Notes under the pieces: generated by a model
What the model was told of the DNA's origin: nothing
What the model saw: the letters and a program-made list of their open reading frames with translations, nothing else
Databases searched by the model: none
Program-made: the position numbers and the translations under genes
Assembly: GCA_040772085.1 (NCBI GenBank)
Contig: JAXGYU010000001.1
Location: 744,001-808,000, forward strand
Length of the DNA: 64,000 bases
Direction of reading: 5' to 3'
Source: JAXGMV01 sp040772085
Lineage (GTDB): Bacteria; Chloroflexota; Anaerolineae; Anaerolineales; Anaerolineaceae
Part shown: in pieces, positions 1 through 7,210 of the stretch
Layout of the letters: each line of letters begins with the position of its first letter
Numbering within the stretch: the stretch's first letter is position 1

Positions 1-384
1 GTTGTTCTGGTTGGCGACTTCCATCTCATCAATGTAAGTCTGACCTTTGGTCACATCATCCTTGCTGAATTTGCCGCAGACCATGTTGACAGCCAGCCCC
101 TCGAGCGTGGCCCTGATCGTGAAGATTTCGACGATGCTCTTGCGATTGATTTCCGCGACATAGGTGCCAGTGTAGGCAATTTTCTTGACGAAGCCTTCCC
201 GTTCAAGTCTGAGCAGAGCATCACGCACGGGTGTCTTGCTCACTCCCAGGCGTGCAGCGAGTTCACTTTCAACCAGACTTTGACCGGGGACCAATTGAAA
301 CGACACGATGGCTTTCTTGATCGAGTCGTACGTTAGTTTTTCTAATGAGATTGGAGCTGAGACCGGTCTAAGAGCGTCTTTCAT
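1..384 (-). CDS. GntR-family transcriptional regulator, FCD type (partial, runs off the window start)
   Basis: I translated 128 residues from an ATG at 384 with an AAGGGTGA ribosome site just upstream; the C-terminus lies beyond base 1. Residues about 15-75 read as a GntR winged helix, with the typical stretch SELAARLGVSKTPVRDALLR, where the TPVR(D/E)AL motif forms the recognition region. The following residues (about 80-128, IFTIRATLEGLAV) match the start of an FCD all-helical ligand domain, which usually binds an organic acid or sugar acid and releases the protein from DNA. The ligand cannot be told from this part. A double palindrome directly upstream (404-422) suggests autoregulation. The gene runs in the same direction as dinG but has its own 114 bp intergenic region. 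Confidence 0.9.
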   Translation of the reverse strand, partial: MKDALRPVSAPISLEKLTYDSIKKAIVSFQLVPGQSLVESELAARLGVSKTPVRDALLRLEREGFVKKIAYTGTYVAEINRKSIVEIFTIRATLEGLAVNMVCGKFSKDDVTKGQTYIDEMEVANQNN

Positions 385-403
385 GGAGTCACCCTTGCCT
401 TTG

Positions 404-422
404 ATGATATATCATATATGAT
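404..422. promoter_or_regulatory. Overlapping palindromes, probable GntR operator
   Basis: Two perfect 12-bp palindromes overlap: ATGATATATCAT (404-415) and ATCATATATGAT (411-422). They lie 20 bp upstream of the GntR start codon, where an autoregulatory operator would be expected. FCD-type GntR proteins bind short AT-rich palindromes as dimers, so the overlap could give two alternative registers. The link to this regulator is inferred from position. Confidence 0.55.
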
Positions 423-498
423 AAACCGAATCTTATGATCGCGCAAGTAGCAATTACTTAAAATATTCATGGCGGTCCCTTCTCTGGAATAGGATATT

Positions 499-3297
499 TT
501 ATAAATCAAGCCAGGATTTCGCAACTGAGGGTAAATCGGCCATCGTACCGCTCTTTACGGTGCAATTTGGCAGCGATTCTATAAAAAAACGACCATATTT
601 CTTAGAAATTATACGACGATCCAAGAGTACAACGATGCCCCGGTCGGATTGTGTACGAATCAGCCGGCCAAATCCCTGGCGAAACCGCAGGATTGCTTCC
701 TGTAAATGATACTCATTGAAGGGATCATCGTAAGTTTCAGAACGGGCTGCGATAATCGGGTCAGAAGGCACATCAAATGGCAGCTTCACAATCACCAGCG
801 CGGAGAGCGCCGCGCCAGGGATGTCAATGCCTTCCCAGAAGGATCGCGTGCCGAGCAGGACTGCCTGTTCGGATGATTTGAATATCTCCAGCAGCGTGCT
901 TGGTGAGGCGCCTTCACCTTGCTCGTAAACCTCGATACCAGCTTCAGAGAGCGGCTGGCTGATCGTCGCGGAAGTCTTCTTCAATTGCGCGTAAGAGGTG
1001 AACAACGCCAGAAGACGACCGCTCGTTGCTTTGGCAAGCCTGATCAGGATCCCGTCAATAGCGCGCTGATTCGCGCCGGCGTTGATGGGTTCAGGGATGT
1101 CGTTGACGAGATACAGCAGCGCTGAACTCTCAAAATCGAAGGGGGAACCCAACACCAGCTCATCCGCCTCGTCAGCGTTAAGCCGTGAGCGAATATAGTC
1201 GAAGCCCTCGTTGGTGGTCAGTGTGGCCGATGTGAGGACGATACTCTCTTTCTCATGCCACAGATAGCGCTCCATCAAATTTCCGATCTGCAGCGGCGCG
1301 ATCTGGATGAATAGCTGATTGCGCACTGGCGTTATCTCGACCCAGTAGATAAAGTCACTGTCCGGTTTTGTGACCATTTCATGGATTTTCTTGGCGGCTT
1401 CCTGGAGGCCGCGGCTGACGCTCGACAGGTTGCTGATCGTATCCGCCACATCCTCAGAAACTTCGGACAAGCCGCTTGAGATGGCAGTGACCAATTGGTT
1501 GAGGATTTCATTCAGGGCGTGGAAGTGTTCATACGTCTCCAGCCAGGTCATTTCCACAGGCTCCCAGTTTGGCACGGTGTGCGTGGAGGGCAAAATACGC
1601 AACTGCTGTCCATAGCTGGGGACAGGTTGACCTTCCCGGGCATACATCATAAATTCTTCCAGCGCGAGATAGAACGCTCGCAGGGCAGTGCTCACATCGA
1701 AGGAATGCGTGTCGATCTGATCAAGCGTCTTGATAAATCCGCCGAAATCAGATGGGCGAACGAGCCCGCGCAAAGCCGCAGAGAGATGACCCAATATACC
1801 GCCATTGCTGCCGCCCAGTTCGCGCAGCAGGCGCGTAATATCCGCTTCACTCAGTTTGGTGCTGAGCGCGTTGGTTGTCGCTGATTCAAGGTGATGCGCT
1901 TCGTCAACGATCAGGTAGTTGTAATCTGGCAGCAGCCGGCTGCCTGTCGCCACATCAGCCAGAAGCAGCGCGTGGTTTACGATGATCAGATGAGCCTGTT
2001 CAGCACGCTGGTGCGCCTGGAAGAATGGACAAGCGCCGCCCATGCGGCTGACACAGGTCTCGCCGGTGAAGACATCGTCCTCAGCGGACAGCCTTGACCA
2101 GATCTCGCGCTCAACCGGTCCGGTCAGCGTGATCTCGTTCCTGTCGCCTTTTCCACCCTCGTGCAGCCAGACAAGCAGCTTGCCCAGTACGCGCATCTCC
2201 TCAGCGTTTTCAGGACCATGCGCGCGCAGATTCTCGAAGCGGCGCGGACACAAATAGTTGCTGCGCCCTTTGAGCACCGCCGCCTGGATGCCCAGGTCAA
2301 GCACACGGTTGATTTCAGGTACGTCCTTTTTGGAGAGCTGATCCTGCAGGTTGATGGTATTGGTCGAGATAATGACACGGGTGTCATTTTTGACTGCCCA
2401 GAGTGATGCCGGCAGCAGGTAGGCGAAGGACTTGCCGGTGCCTGTCCCCGCTTCAACCATGAGATGATAGCCCTCAGAAAATGCCCTGGCGACTGAGCGA
2501 GTCATCGCGATTTGCTGCGATCTGTTTTCATACTGACTGAAGTTGCTCGCCAGCGCGCCGCCTGCTTCGAAATAGCCGGCGACTTCATCTGGGTCAAGCG
2601 GTAAATTCAGCCCTTGCGGCTGCGGATTGCGCGGCGGTGCCGGCACAGCCTCAATGAAATTATGCAGGTAGAAGGGCATATCCGATGCAGCTGGCGCGAT
2701 CAGCGTGTTTTGCTGTTCCTTGAGGATTTGCTTGAACGGGTATGTCGCGCCCCAGGAGAACTCTTCACTCTGGCGTACCAGCTCGGCAATGATGCTCAGC
2801 GGCAGGGAGCGTGCTTTTTCAAGGCATTTGTTATAGACCGCGGCTGTACTGCGGGCATCATCCAGAGCGCGATGGGCGTTGCGCAGGATGATACCGAGGT
2901 TTTGCGCCAGGGCGCCCAGGTTGTATCTGCTGAAGGTCGGATAAAGCACCGCCGCAAGATCAAACGTGTCAACGATGTCGTTGTAGGGCAGGTAACGGTC
3001 AGCTTTGATAAACGACAGGTCAAACTGGACATTGTGTCCCAGGATGGGCGACGTGCCAATGAAATCCAGCATCTGCTGAAATACATCCCCTATGGCGGGC
3101 GCTTTTCGCACCATCTCATTAGTAATATTCGTCAGTTGGGTGATAAACGGCGGGATGGGTTGGCCTGGATTGATCAGTGTCGACCACTCGGCCTCGATCC
3201 GCTTTTCATTGAATCTCACCAGTCCTATTTCGATTATTGAATCAGTTCGAGGGTTTAATCCTGTCGTTTCGAGGTCCAGGGCGACCAGAGAAGGCAT
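499..3297 (-). CDS. dinG: DinG-family helicase fused to a DEDDh 3'-5' exonuclease domain
   Basis: This 932-residue protein starts with a DnaQ-like exonuclease domain (residues 1-165): D8 and E10 in ALDLETT, D93, and the H142-x4-D147 pair. A superfamily 2 helicase follows, with Walker A AGTGTGKS (283-290), the DEAH box (465-468) and motif VI QGFGRLIRTQSDRG near the C-terminus. XPD/DinG enzymes normally hold a 4Fe-4S cluster on four cysteines between motifs Ia and II; only C350, C415 and C422 are visible here. The family unwinds 5'-tailed DNA, D-loops and R-loops in repair; the fused exonuclease layout is the one known from Firmicutes. The ATG at 3297 has no ribosome site and lies 6 nt after a perfect TATAAT, so the mRNA is probably leaderless. 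Confidence 0.93.
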   Translation of the reverse strand: MPSLVALDLETTGLNPRTDSIIEIGLVRFNEKRIEAEWSTLINPGQPIPPFITQLTNITNEMVRKAPAIGDVFQQMLDFIGTSPILGHNVQFDLSFIKADRYLPYNDIVDTFDLAAVLYPTFSRYNLGALAQNLGIILRNAHRALDDARSTAAVYNKCLEKARSLPLSIIAELVRQSEEFSWGATYPFKQILKEQQNTLIAPAASDMPFYLHNFIEAVPAPPRNPQPQGLNLPLDPDEVAGYFEAGGALASNFSQYENRSQQIAMTRSVARAFSEGYHLMVEAGTGTGKSFAYLLPASLWAVKNDTRVIISTNTINLQDQLSKKDVPEINRVLDLGIQAAVLKGRSNYLCPRRFENLRAHGPENAEEMRVLGKLLVWLHEGGKGDRNEITLTGPVEREIWSRLSAEDDVFTGETCVSRMGGACPFFQAHQRAEQAHLIIVNHALLLADVATGSRLLPDYNYLIVDEAHHLESATTNALSTKLSEADITRLLRELGGSNGGILGHLSAALRGLVRPSDFGGFIKTLDQIDTHSFDVSTALRAFYLALEEFMMYAREGQPVPSYGQQLRILPSTHTVPNWEPVEMTWLETYEHFHALNEILNQLVTAISSGLSEVSEDVADTISNLSSVSRGLQEAAKKIHEMVTKPDSDFIYWVEITPVRNQLFIQIAPLQIGNLMERYLWHEKESIVLTSATLTTNEGFDYIRSRLNADEADELVLGSPFDFESSALLYLVNDIPEPINAGANQRAIDGILIRLAKATSGRLLALFTSYAQLKKTSATISQPLSEAGIEVYEQGEGASPSTLLEIFKSSEQAVLLGTRSFWEGIDIPGAALSALVIVKLPFDVPSDPIIAARSETYDDPFNEYHLQEAILRFRQGFGRLIRTQSDRGIVVLLDRRIISKKYGRFFIESLPNCTVKSGTMADLPSVAKSWLDL

Positions 3298-3303
3298 GCC
3301 GCG

Positions 3304-3309
3304 ATTATA
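3304..3309 (-). promoter_or_regulatory. -10 element of dinG (extended TGn-TATAAT)
   Basis: On the minus strand TATAAT is preceded by TGG, giving an extended -10. The start codon begins 6 nt downstream, so transcription would start at or next to the ATG. I see no good -35 hexamer at 16-18 bp, which fits an extended -10 promoter. Confidence 0.5.
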
Positions 3310-3333
3310 CCATTTGCAATATGATGTTCCTTA

Positions 3334-3339
3334 TATAAT
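3334..3339 (+). promoter_or_regulatory. -10 element of the alpha-galactosidase gene
   Basis: A TATAAT lies in the divergent dinG/galactosidase interval, 32 bp before the chosen start. The nearest -35-like hexamer, TTGCAA at 3314-3319, is only 14 bp away, so the promoter is weak or activator-dependent. Confidence 0.4.
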
Positions 3340-3371
3340 TGAGTTACAGCATCTGCTGGCTAAGGGGTAAC

Positions 3372-5717
3372 ATGGCAATTATTCTGGAAAATGCGCACGC
3401 ATCCCTGGTGATACAACCGGAACAAGCCACCTATGGCTTCTACTCGCAGGCTGACGAGCGAGCGTTAACCGATTTGCGCGTAAGCGTTTCCGCCTTCCGC
3501 CATGGCAGGCTCTTCACCAGCCTGACGGATGATTGGGGCATTTACACATACGATACAAATGGGTCTGACCTTCTGACGCTTGTCCTTGGTCCTGACGAGC
3601 ATAAACTCCAGTACACGCTTGAATTTCATTTGCTGCCGGCAGTGTGCGCGTTCACGCTCAAGCTGAGGATTTCTAATCAGGGTCCGGCGCCTGTCTTCCT
3701 GGAGAAAATATCGCTCGCTAAAAAAATCGCCAGGGCACGCACCACGCCAGATACGTTCCTCGGCATTCATGGCTCCAATATCAAGGATCGGCTTCTCCTG
3801 TCCAATGGCTGGCAATCCTGGTCGCCTACCCGTGTTTACCGGCATGGGATGATGCAATTCAGATCAGCCTTTCCGCCCATGATCGCGCCGATGGTCGAAT
3901 ATCCGGGCACGATGGCAGGTCTAAGAGATTATGAATTTGTCTCTGATGGATTCGGCGTGATTGGTGACAGCGCCAAAGGCTGTGCCGTGGTCGCGGGTTT
4001 CCTTTCACAAACCCAGTATTTCGGCTCCGTTGGTATCAACCTGTCGGCTGGCAAACCTAATCTGGTAGAAGTTTGGGAGAGCGGAGAAGCAACCAGACTG
4101 GATTCGGATCATCAGGTGGTGACAGATCCACTATATTTTGAACTTACTGCGCTGGACGACAACAAGGTAATAGATCATTATTACCACTGCCTTAGCCAGC
4201 AGACGAACGCGCGTGTACCCGCAGGCAGTCCAGCCGGCTGGTGCAGCTGGTATCAGTTCGGACAGAATATCAACGAAACAACATTGCTGGAGAACCTGAA
4301 CCATGCGAAGGCAAATCAAGCCACGCTGCCGATCCAGCTCTTCCAGATCGATGATGGTTTTGAGACCAAGGTTGGCGACTGGTTTTCGCTTAAACCGGGC
4401 TTTGAGAATGGATTGGGCGCGTTGTCTGACGCAATCCGCGAAAACGGATATCAACCAGGTTTATGGCTGGCGCCCTTCATTATTGAAAACGGCACCAAAC
4501 TCATCCGCGACCATCCTGACTATTTGCTGCGGGGGTTGAACGGACAGCCTGTCAACGCGGGATATGGCTGGAATGGCATGGCAAAAGCGCTGGACATGAC
4601 CCATCCCGGCGCCTTCGATTATGTCATGACGGTGATCGATACCGCGGTGCGCGACTGGAAATTCCCCTACCTGAAGCTTGATTTTCTCTACGCGGCAGCC
4701 TTGCGCGGCCGGCGCATGGATGCCCGAAAATCTGGCGCGCAGGTGCTGACGGAATCGATGCAGGCAATCCGGAAGGTGGCTGGGGAGGATGTCTTCCTGC
4801 TTGGCTGCGGCATGCCGCTGCTCAGCGGCGCAGGACTGGTTGACGGCATGCGCGTCTCGGCCGATGTCGCGCCGTCCTGGGAACCAAAGTTCCTTCGAAT
4901 GAAAAGCGTGTTCAAGAAAGAATTGACCATGCCGGCCGCCCGCAACGCGTTGATCAATGACATCATGCGCGCCAACATGCACCATAAGCTCTGGCTGAAC
5001 GATCCCGATTGCCTGATATTGCGCGACGTAAAAGGGTTGAGCGACCATGAAGCTGAGATGCTGGTCACGGTGATTGCCATGACTGGCGGTAACACCTTGC
5101 TGTCAGACCATTTGCCGGACCTGAGCGCTGAGCGGCGACGTTGGTTTGAATGGCTGCTGCCGCTGATCGACCAGCCTTGTCAGGTGCTGGACTATTGGAC
5201 AGGTGATCCGCCTGAATTATTAAAGCTGAATTTAACCTCCGCAGCGGGAGACTATCATTTGCTGGCGTGCCTCAACTGGAAGGATAAGAGTCGGGAGGTT
5301 GAATTATCTCCCTCAACCTTCGAGCTGCAGGCAGGGCAATACTGGGTCAGGGATATCTGGAAGCGGCTAAATAGAAAAACAACCGTAGATCAGTCATTAT
5401 GGCTGGGAAAACTGGAGAAACGCAGTGCCTTGCTGCTGGCGGTGCGTCCTGTGACCCATGCTGTAACCTATCTGGGCAGCGACCTGCATATTTCCTCCGG
5501 GCTGGGGATTGCTTCCGTCGAACATGAGCCAGGGAAAGTCAACTTCACGATCAATCTGGGCCGGCAGGCAAGCGGAGCCATTGACATATTTTCGGAACGC
5601 CCGATTGTACAGGCAGTCAGCAGCCAGGGCGCCATCCTTCCTGAAAAACTCTCAGATGATGTTTACCGTTTCCCCATACAGATCGAAAAATCTGACCGTT
5701 TGACCCTCAGCTACTGA
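3372..5717 (+). CDS. Alpha-galactosidase, glycoside hydrolase family 36
   Basis: This 781-residue retaining alpha-galactosidase cleaves terminal alpha-1,6-linked galactose from raffinose-type sugars and galactosides. An N-terminal beta-sandwich (about 1-280) precedes a TIM barrel, which begins near GWCSWYQFG (about 289-297). It carries the substrate-binding QIDDGFE motif (325-331), the nucleophile D437 in YLKLDFLY and the acid/base D498 in MRVSADVAP. A C-terminal beta domain ends the protein. No signal peptide is seen, so it is probably cytoplasmic. I chose the ATG at 3372 because AAGGGG lies 5 bp upstream; an in-frame codon at 3339 lacks a ribosome site. No sugar transporter lies beside it, and substrate preference within the family is not decidable here. 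Confidence 0.92.
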   Translation: MAIILENAHASLVIQPEQATYGFYSQADERALTDLRVSVSAFRHGRLFTSLTDDWGIYTYDTNGSDLLTLVLGPDEHKLQYTLEFHLLPAVCAFTLKLRISNQGPAPVFLEKISLAKKIARARTTPDTFLGIHGSNIKDRLLLSNGWQSWSPTRVYRHGMMQFRSAFPPMIAPMVEYPGTMAGLRDYEFVSDGFGVIGDSAKGCAVVAGFLSQTQYFGSVGINLSAGKPNLVEVWESGEATRLDSDHQVVTDPLYFELTALDDNKVIDHYYHCLSQQTNARVPAGSPAGWCSWYQFGQNINETTLLENLNHAKANQATLPIQLFQIDDGFETKVGDWFSLKPGFENGLGALSDAIRENGYQPGLWLAPFIIENGTKLIRDHPDYLLRGLNGQPVNAGYGWNGMAKALDMTHPGAFDYVMTVIDTAVRDWKFPYLKLDFLYAAALRGRRMDARKSGAQVLTESMQAIRKVAGEDVFLLGCGMPLLSGAGLVDGMRVSADVAPSWEPKFLRMKSVFKKELTMPAARNALINDIMRANMHHKLWLNDPDCLILRDVKGLSDHEAEMLVTVIAMTGGNTLLSDHLPDLSAERRRWFEWLLPLIDQPCQVLDYWTGDPPELLKLNLTSAAGDYHLLACLNWKDKSREVELSPSTFELQAGQYWVRDIWKRLNRKTTVDQSLWLGKLEKRSALLLAVRPVTHAVTYLGSDLHISSGLGIASVEHEPGKVNFTINLGRQASGAIDIFSERPIVQAVSSQGAILPEKLSDDVYRFPIQIEKSDRLTLSY

Positions 5718-5786
5718 ACAATTGGTACAAAAGTTGCATCCCTAAAAGGCATAATATGTGTTTATGCCGCGCTGGAGGGTGCAAGT

Positions 5787-6452
5787 ATGGTTAAAAAGAT
5801 GTCAGGCAATTTCTTCATGTGGGTCTTGATCACCACGGTACTTATTCTGTTTATCAGCATATTCATGGTGATCACATTGAAACCCGCCATATTGAATACG
5901 AAAACCGTAGTCAGCAAGAGCGTGGCGCCGCAATCGAACACGTTAAAGGATCAGATTAACCATTACAAGGAGCTTCTCAAGAACAAGGAGCTATCCGATG
6001 AAGCCCGAAAATCGCTTGAAGAAAAGCTGGCAATGGTTGAAACACAGGCAGATCTCTACGCCCAGGTTAACTCCGGGATCGGGTCAGAAAGCAAGGACTT
6101 GCAGGCAAAAGTTCAGACAAGTATCGACCCAGACTTCGCGACGGGCATTTTCAATGGGGACGAGGGGATTTTCAGCCCGAGTGTGGCGGTCATCAATACT
6201 TACTATCAGACACCCAATGGCGACGCGTATACCCAGGCATTCGCCGGAAAAACCGGCGCTGATCCGCAGCAAGGCGTCATCATTATCGCGGAAACATCGG
6301 CTGACAGGCTGACAACCAATTTCACACAATATCTGACACCGGTCAAGGAAGGCGCGGTCCGAATCGAGAATGTCGATAATGGCATGCTTTTCCTGCGCAC
6401 AGAGTCGGATAATACCCTGGTATTCGACTTGTTCGGACGCGTTTTCAAATAG
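5787..6452 (+). CDS. Membrane-anchored protein of unknown function
   Basis: I do not recognise this 221-residue protein. It begins with a short basic segment and one hydrophobic helix (about 10-32), followed by a charged, heptad-like region rich in K/E (about 50-95) that could form a coiled coil. The C-terminal part (about 115-221) looks globular and extracytoplasmic, with many beta-prone stretches. GGAGG about 8 bp before the ATG supports the start. It is followed by its own terminator (6472-6504) and the IS200 element, so it is probably monocistronic. The topology suggests a type II anchored extracellular or envelope protein. Confidence 0.75.
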   Translation: MVKKMSGNFFMWVLITTVLILFISIFMVITLKPAILNTKTVVSKSVAPQSNTLKDQINHYKELLKNKELSDEARKSLEEKLAMVETQADLYAQVNSGIGSESKDLQAKVQTSIDPDFATGIFNGDEGIFSPSVAVINTYYQTPNGDAYTQAFAGKTGADPQQGVIIIAETSADRLTTNFTQYLTPVKEGAVRIENVDNGMLFLRTESDNTLVFDLFGRVFK

Positions 6453-6471
6453 GATACTGCTTCAGTCATTG

Positions 6472-6504
6472 GAAGCTGGCTCGCCTTGAGTCAGCTTCTT
6501 TGTT
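6472..6504 (+). terminator. Intrinsic terminator after the anchored unknown protein
   Basis: GAAGCTGGCTC (6472-6482) pairs with GAGTCAGCTTC (6488-6498) over 11 bp with one G-U pair and a 5-nt loop, followed by a short T-rich run. It begins 20 bp after the stop codon at 6452. Confidence 0.7.
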
Positions 6505-6548
6505 AACACTTTAGTGAGTTGAGGAAGCGCAGCTTCCGAAACAAGAAA

Positions 6549-6567
6549 CCACCCGCTATGCGGGTGG
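6549..6567. repeat. IS200 left-end hairpin
   Basis: An 8-bp GC-rich stem with a 3-nt loop. It differs from the right-end copy at only two positions, which are paired changes around the loop, so the fold is conserved. Confidence 0.75.
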
Positions 6568-6588
6568 AAGACAAAGAGTTATACGGAG

Positions 6589-6645
6589 GTCACCTTTCCG
6601 ATAGAATGTGATTGTTCAAGCCACAAAACTAAGAGGAAAGGTGAC
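6589..6645 (+). promoter_or_regulatory. Leader inverted repeat that hides the transposase ribosome-binding site
   Basis: GTCACCTTTCC (6589-6599) is the exact reverse complement of GGAAAGGTGAC (6635-6645). The right arm contains the core of the ribosome site GAGGAAAGG, 6 bp before the ATG at 6649, so the folded leader would block translation. A similar translation-blocking leader stem is known for IS200 of enteric bacteria; whether an antisense RNA also acts here is not visible. Confidence 0.7.
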
Positions 6646-6648
6646 GAG

Positions 6649-7101
6649 ATGGCCTACCAAACAAATAGTTTGGCGCACACGAAATGGATGTGTAAGTACC
6701 ACATCGTATTCAGTCCAAAGTATAGACGAAAAGTGATCTACAATCAAATCAGGCGGGAAATAGGGGAGATACTGAGAGAGTTATGTAAGTATAAGGGGGT
6801 AGAGATAATCGAAGGGCACTTGATGCCGGATCATGTGCACATACTGGTGAGCATACCGCCGAAATACAGTGTATCAAGCGTGATGGGGTATCTGAAAGGG
6901 AAGAGTGCGCTGATGATATTCGACAGACACGCGAACCTGAAATATAAGTATGGGAACAGGCACTTCTGGAGCGAAGGATATTATGTGAGCACAGTAGGGC
7001 TGAATGAGGCGACGATCGAGAAATATATACGAGAACAAGAGGGACGAGACATAGCGTTGGATAAACTGAGCGTGAAAGAATACAAAGACCCGTTCAGCTA
7101 G
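6649..7101 (+). CDS. tnpA: IS200/IS605-family Y1 transposase TnpA
   Basis: At 150 residues this is full length for the family. The HUH metal-binding motif is seen as PDHVHIL at about residues 64-70, and the catalytic tyrosine lies in the EGYYVSTVG stretch near residue 115. The N-terminus (HTKWMCKYHIVFSPKYRRKV) is typical. TnpA cuts and joins single-stranded DNA at element ends folded as hairpins, usually on the lagging strand template. No TnpB/IscB companion gene is present, placing it in the IS200 rather than the IS605 group. The reading frame is intact, so the copy may still be active. Confidence 0.95.
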   Translation: MAYQTNSLAHTKWMCKYHIVFSPKYRRKVIYNQIRREIGEILRELCKYKGVEIIEGHLMPDHVHILVSIPPKYSVSSVMGYLKGKSALMIFDRHANLKYKYGNRHFWSEGYYVSTVGLNEATIEKYIREQEGRDIALDKLSVKEYKDPFS

Positions 7102-7210
7102 GCAGAGGAAACCCCTTGGAAGGGGTGGCAATAGCAGGGAGTGCGAGCAGGCTTGAACGAAGAGAAAGCCAGCGTCTTGAGGCGCTGGCTGGCAATGGAG
7201 GCTTATAGCC

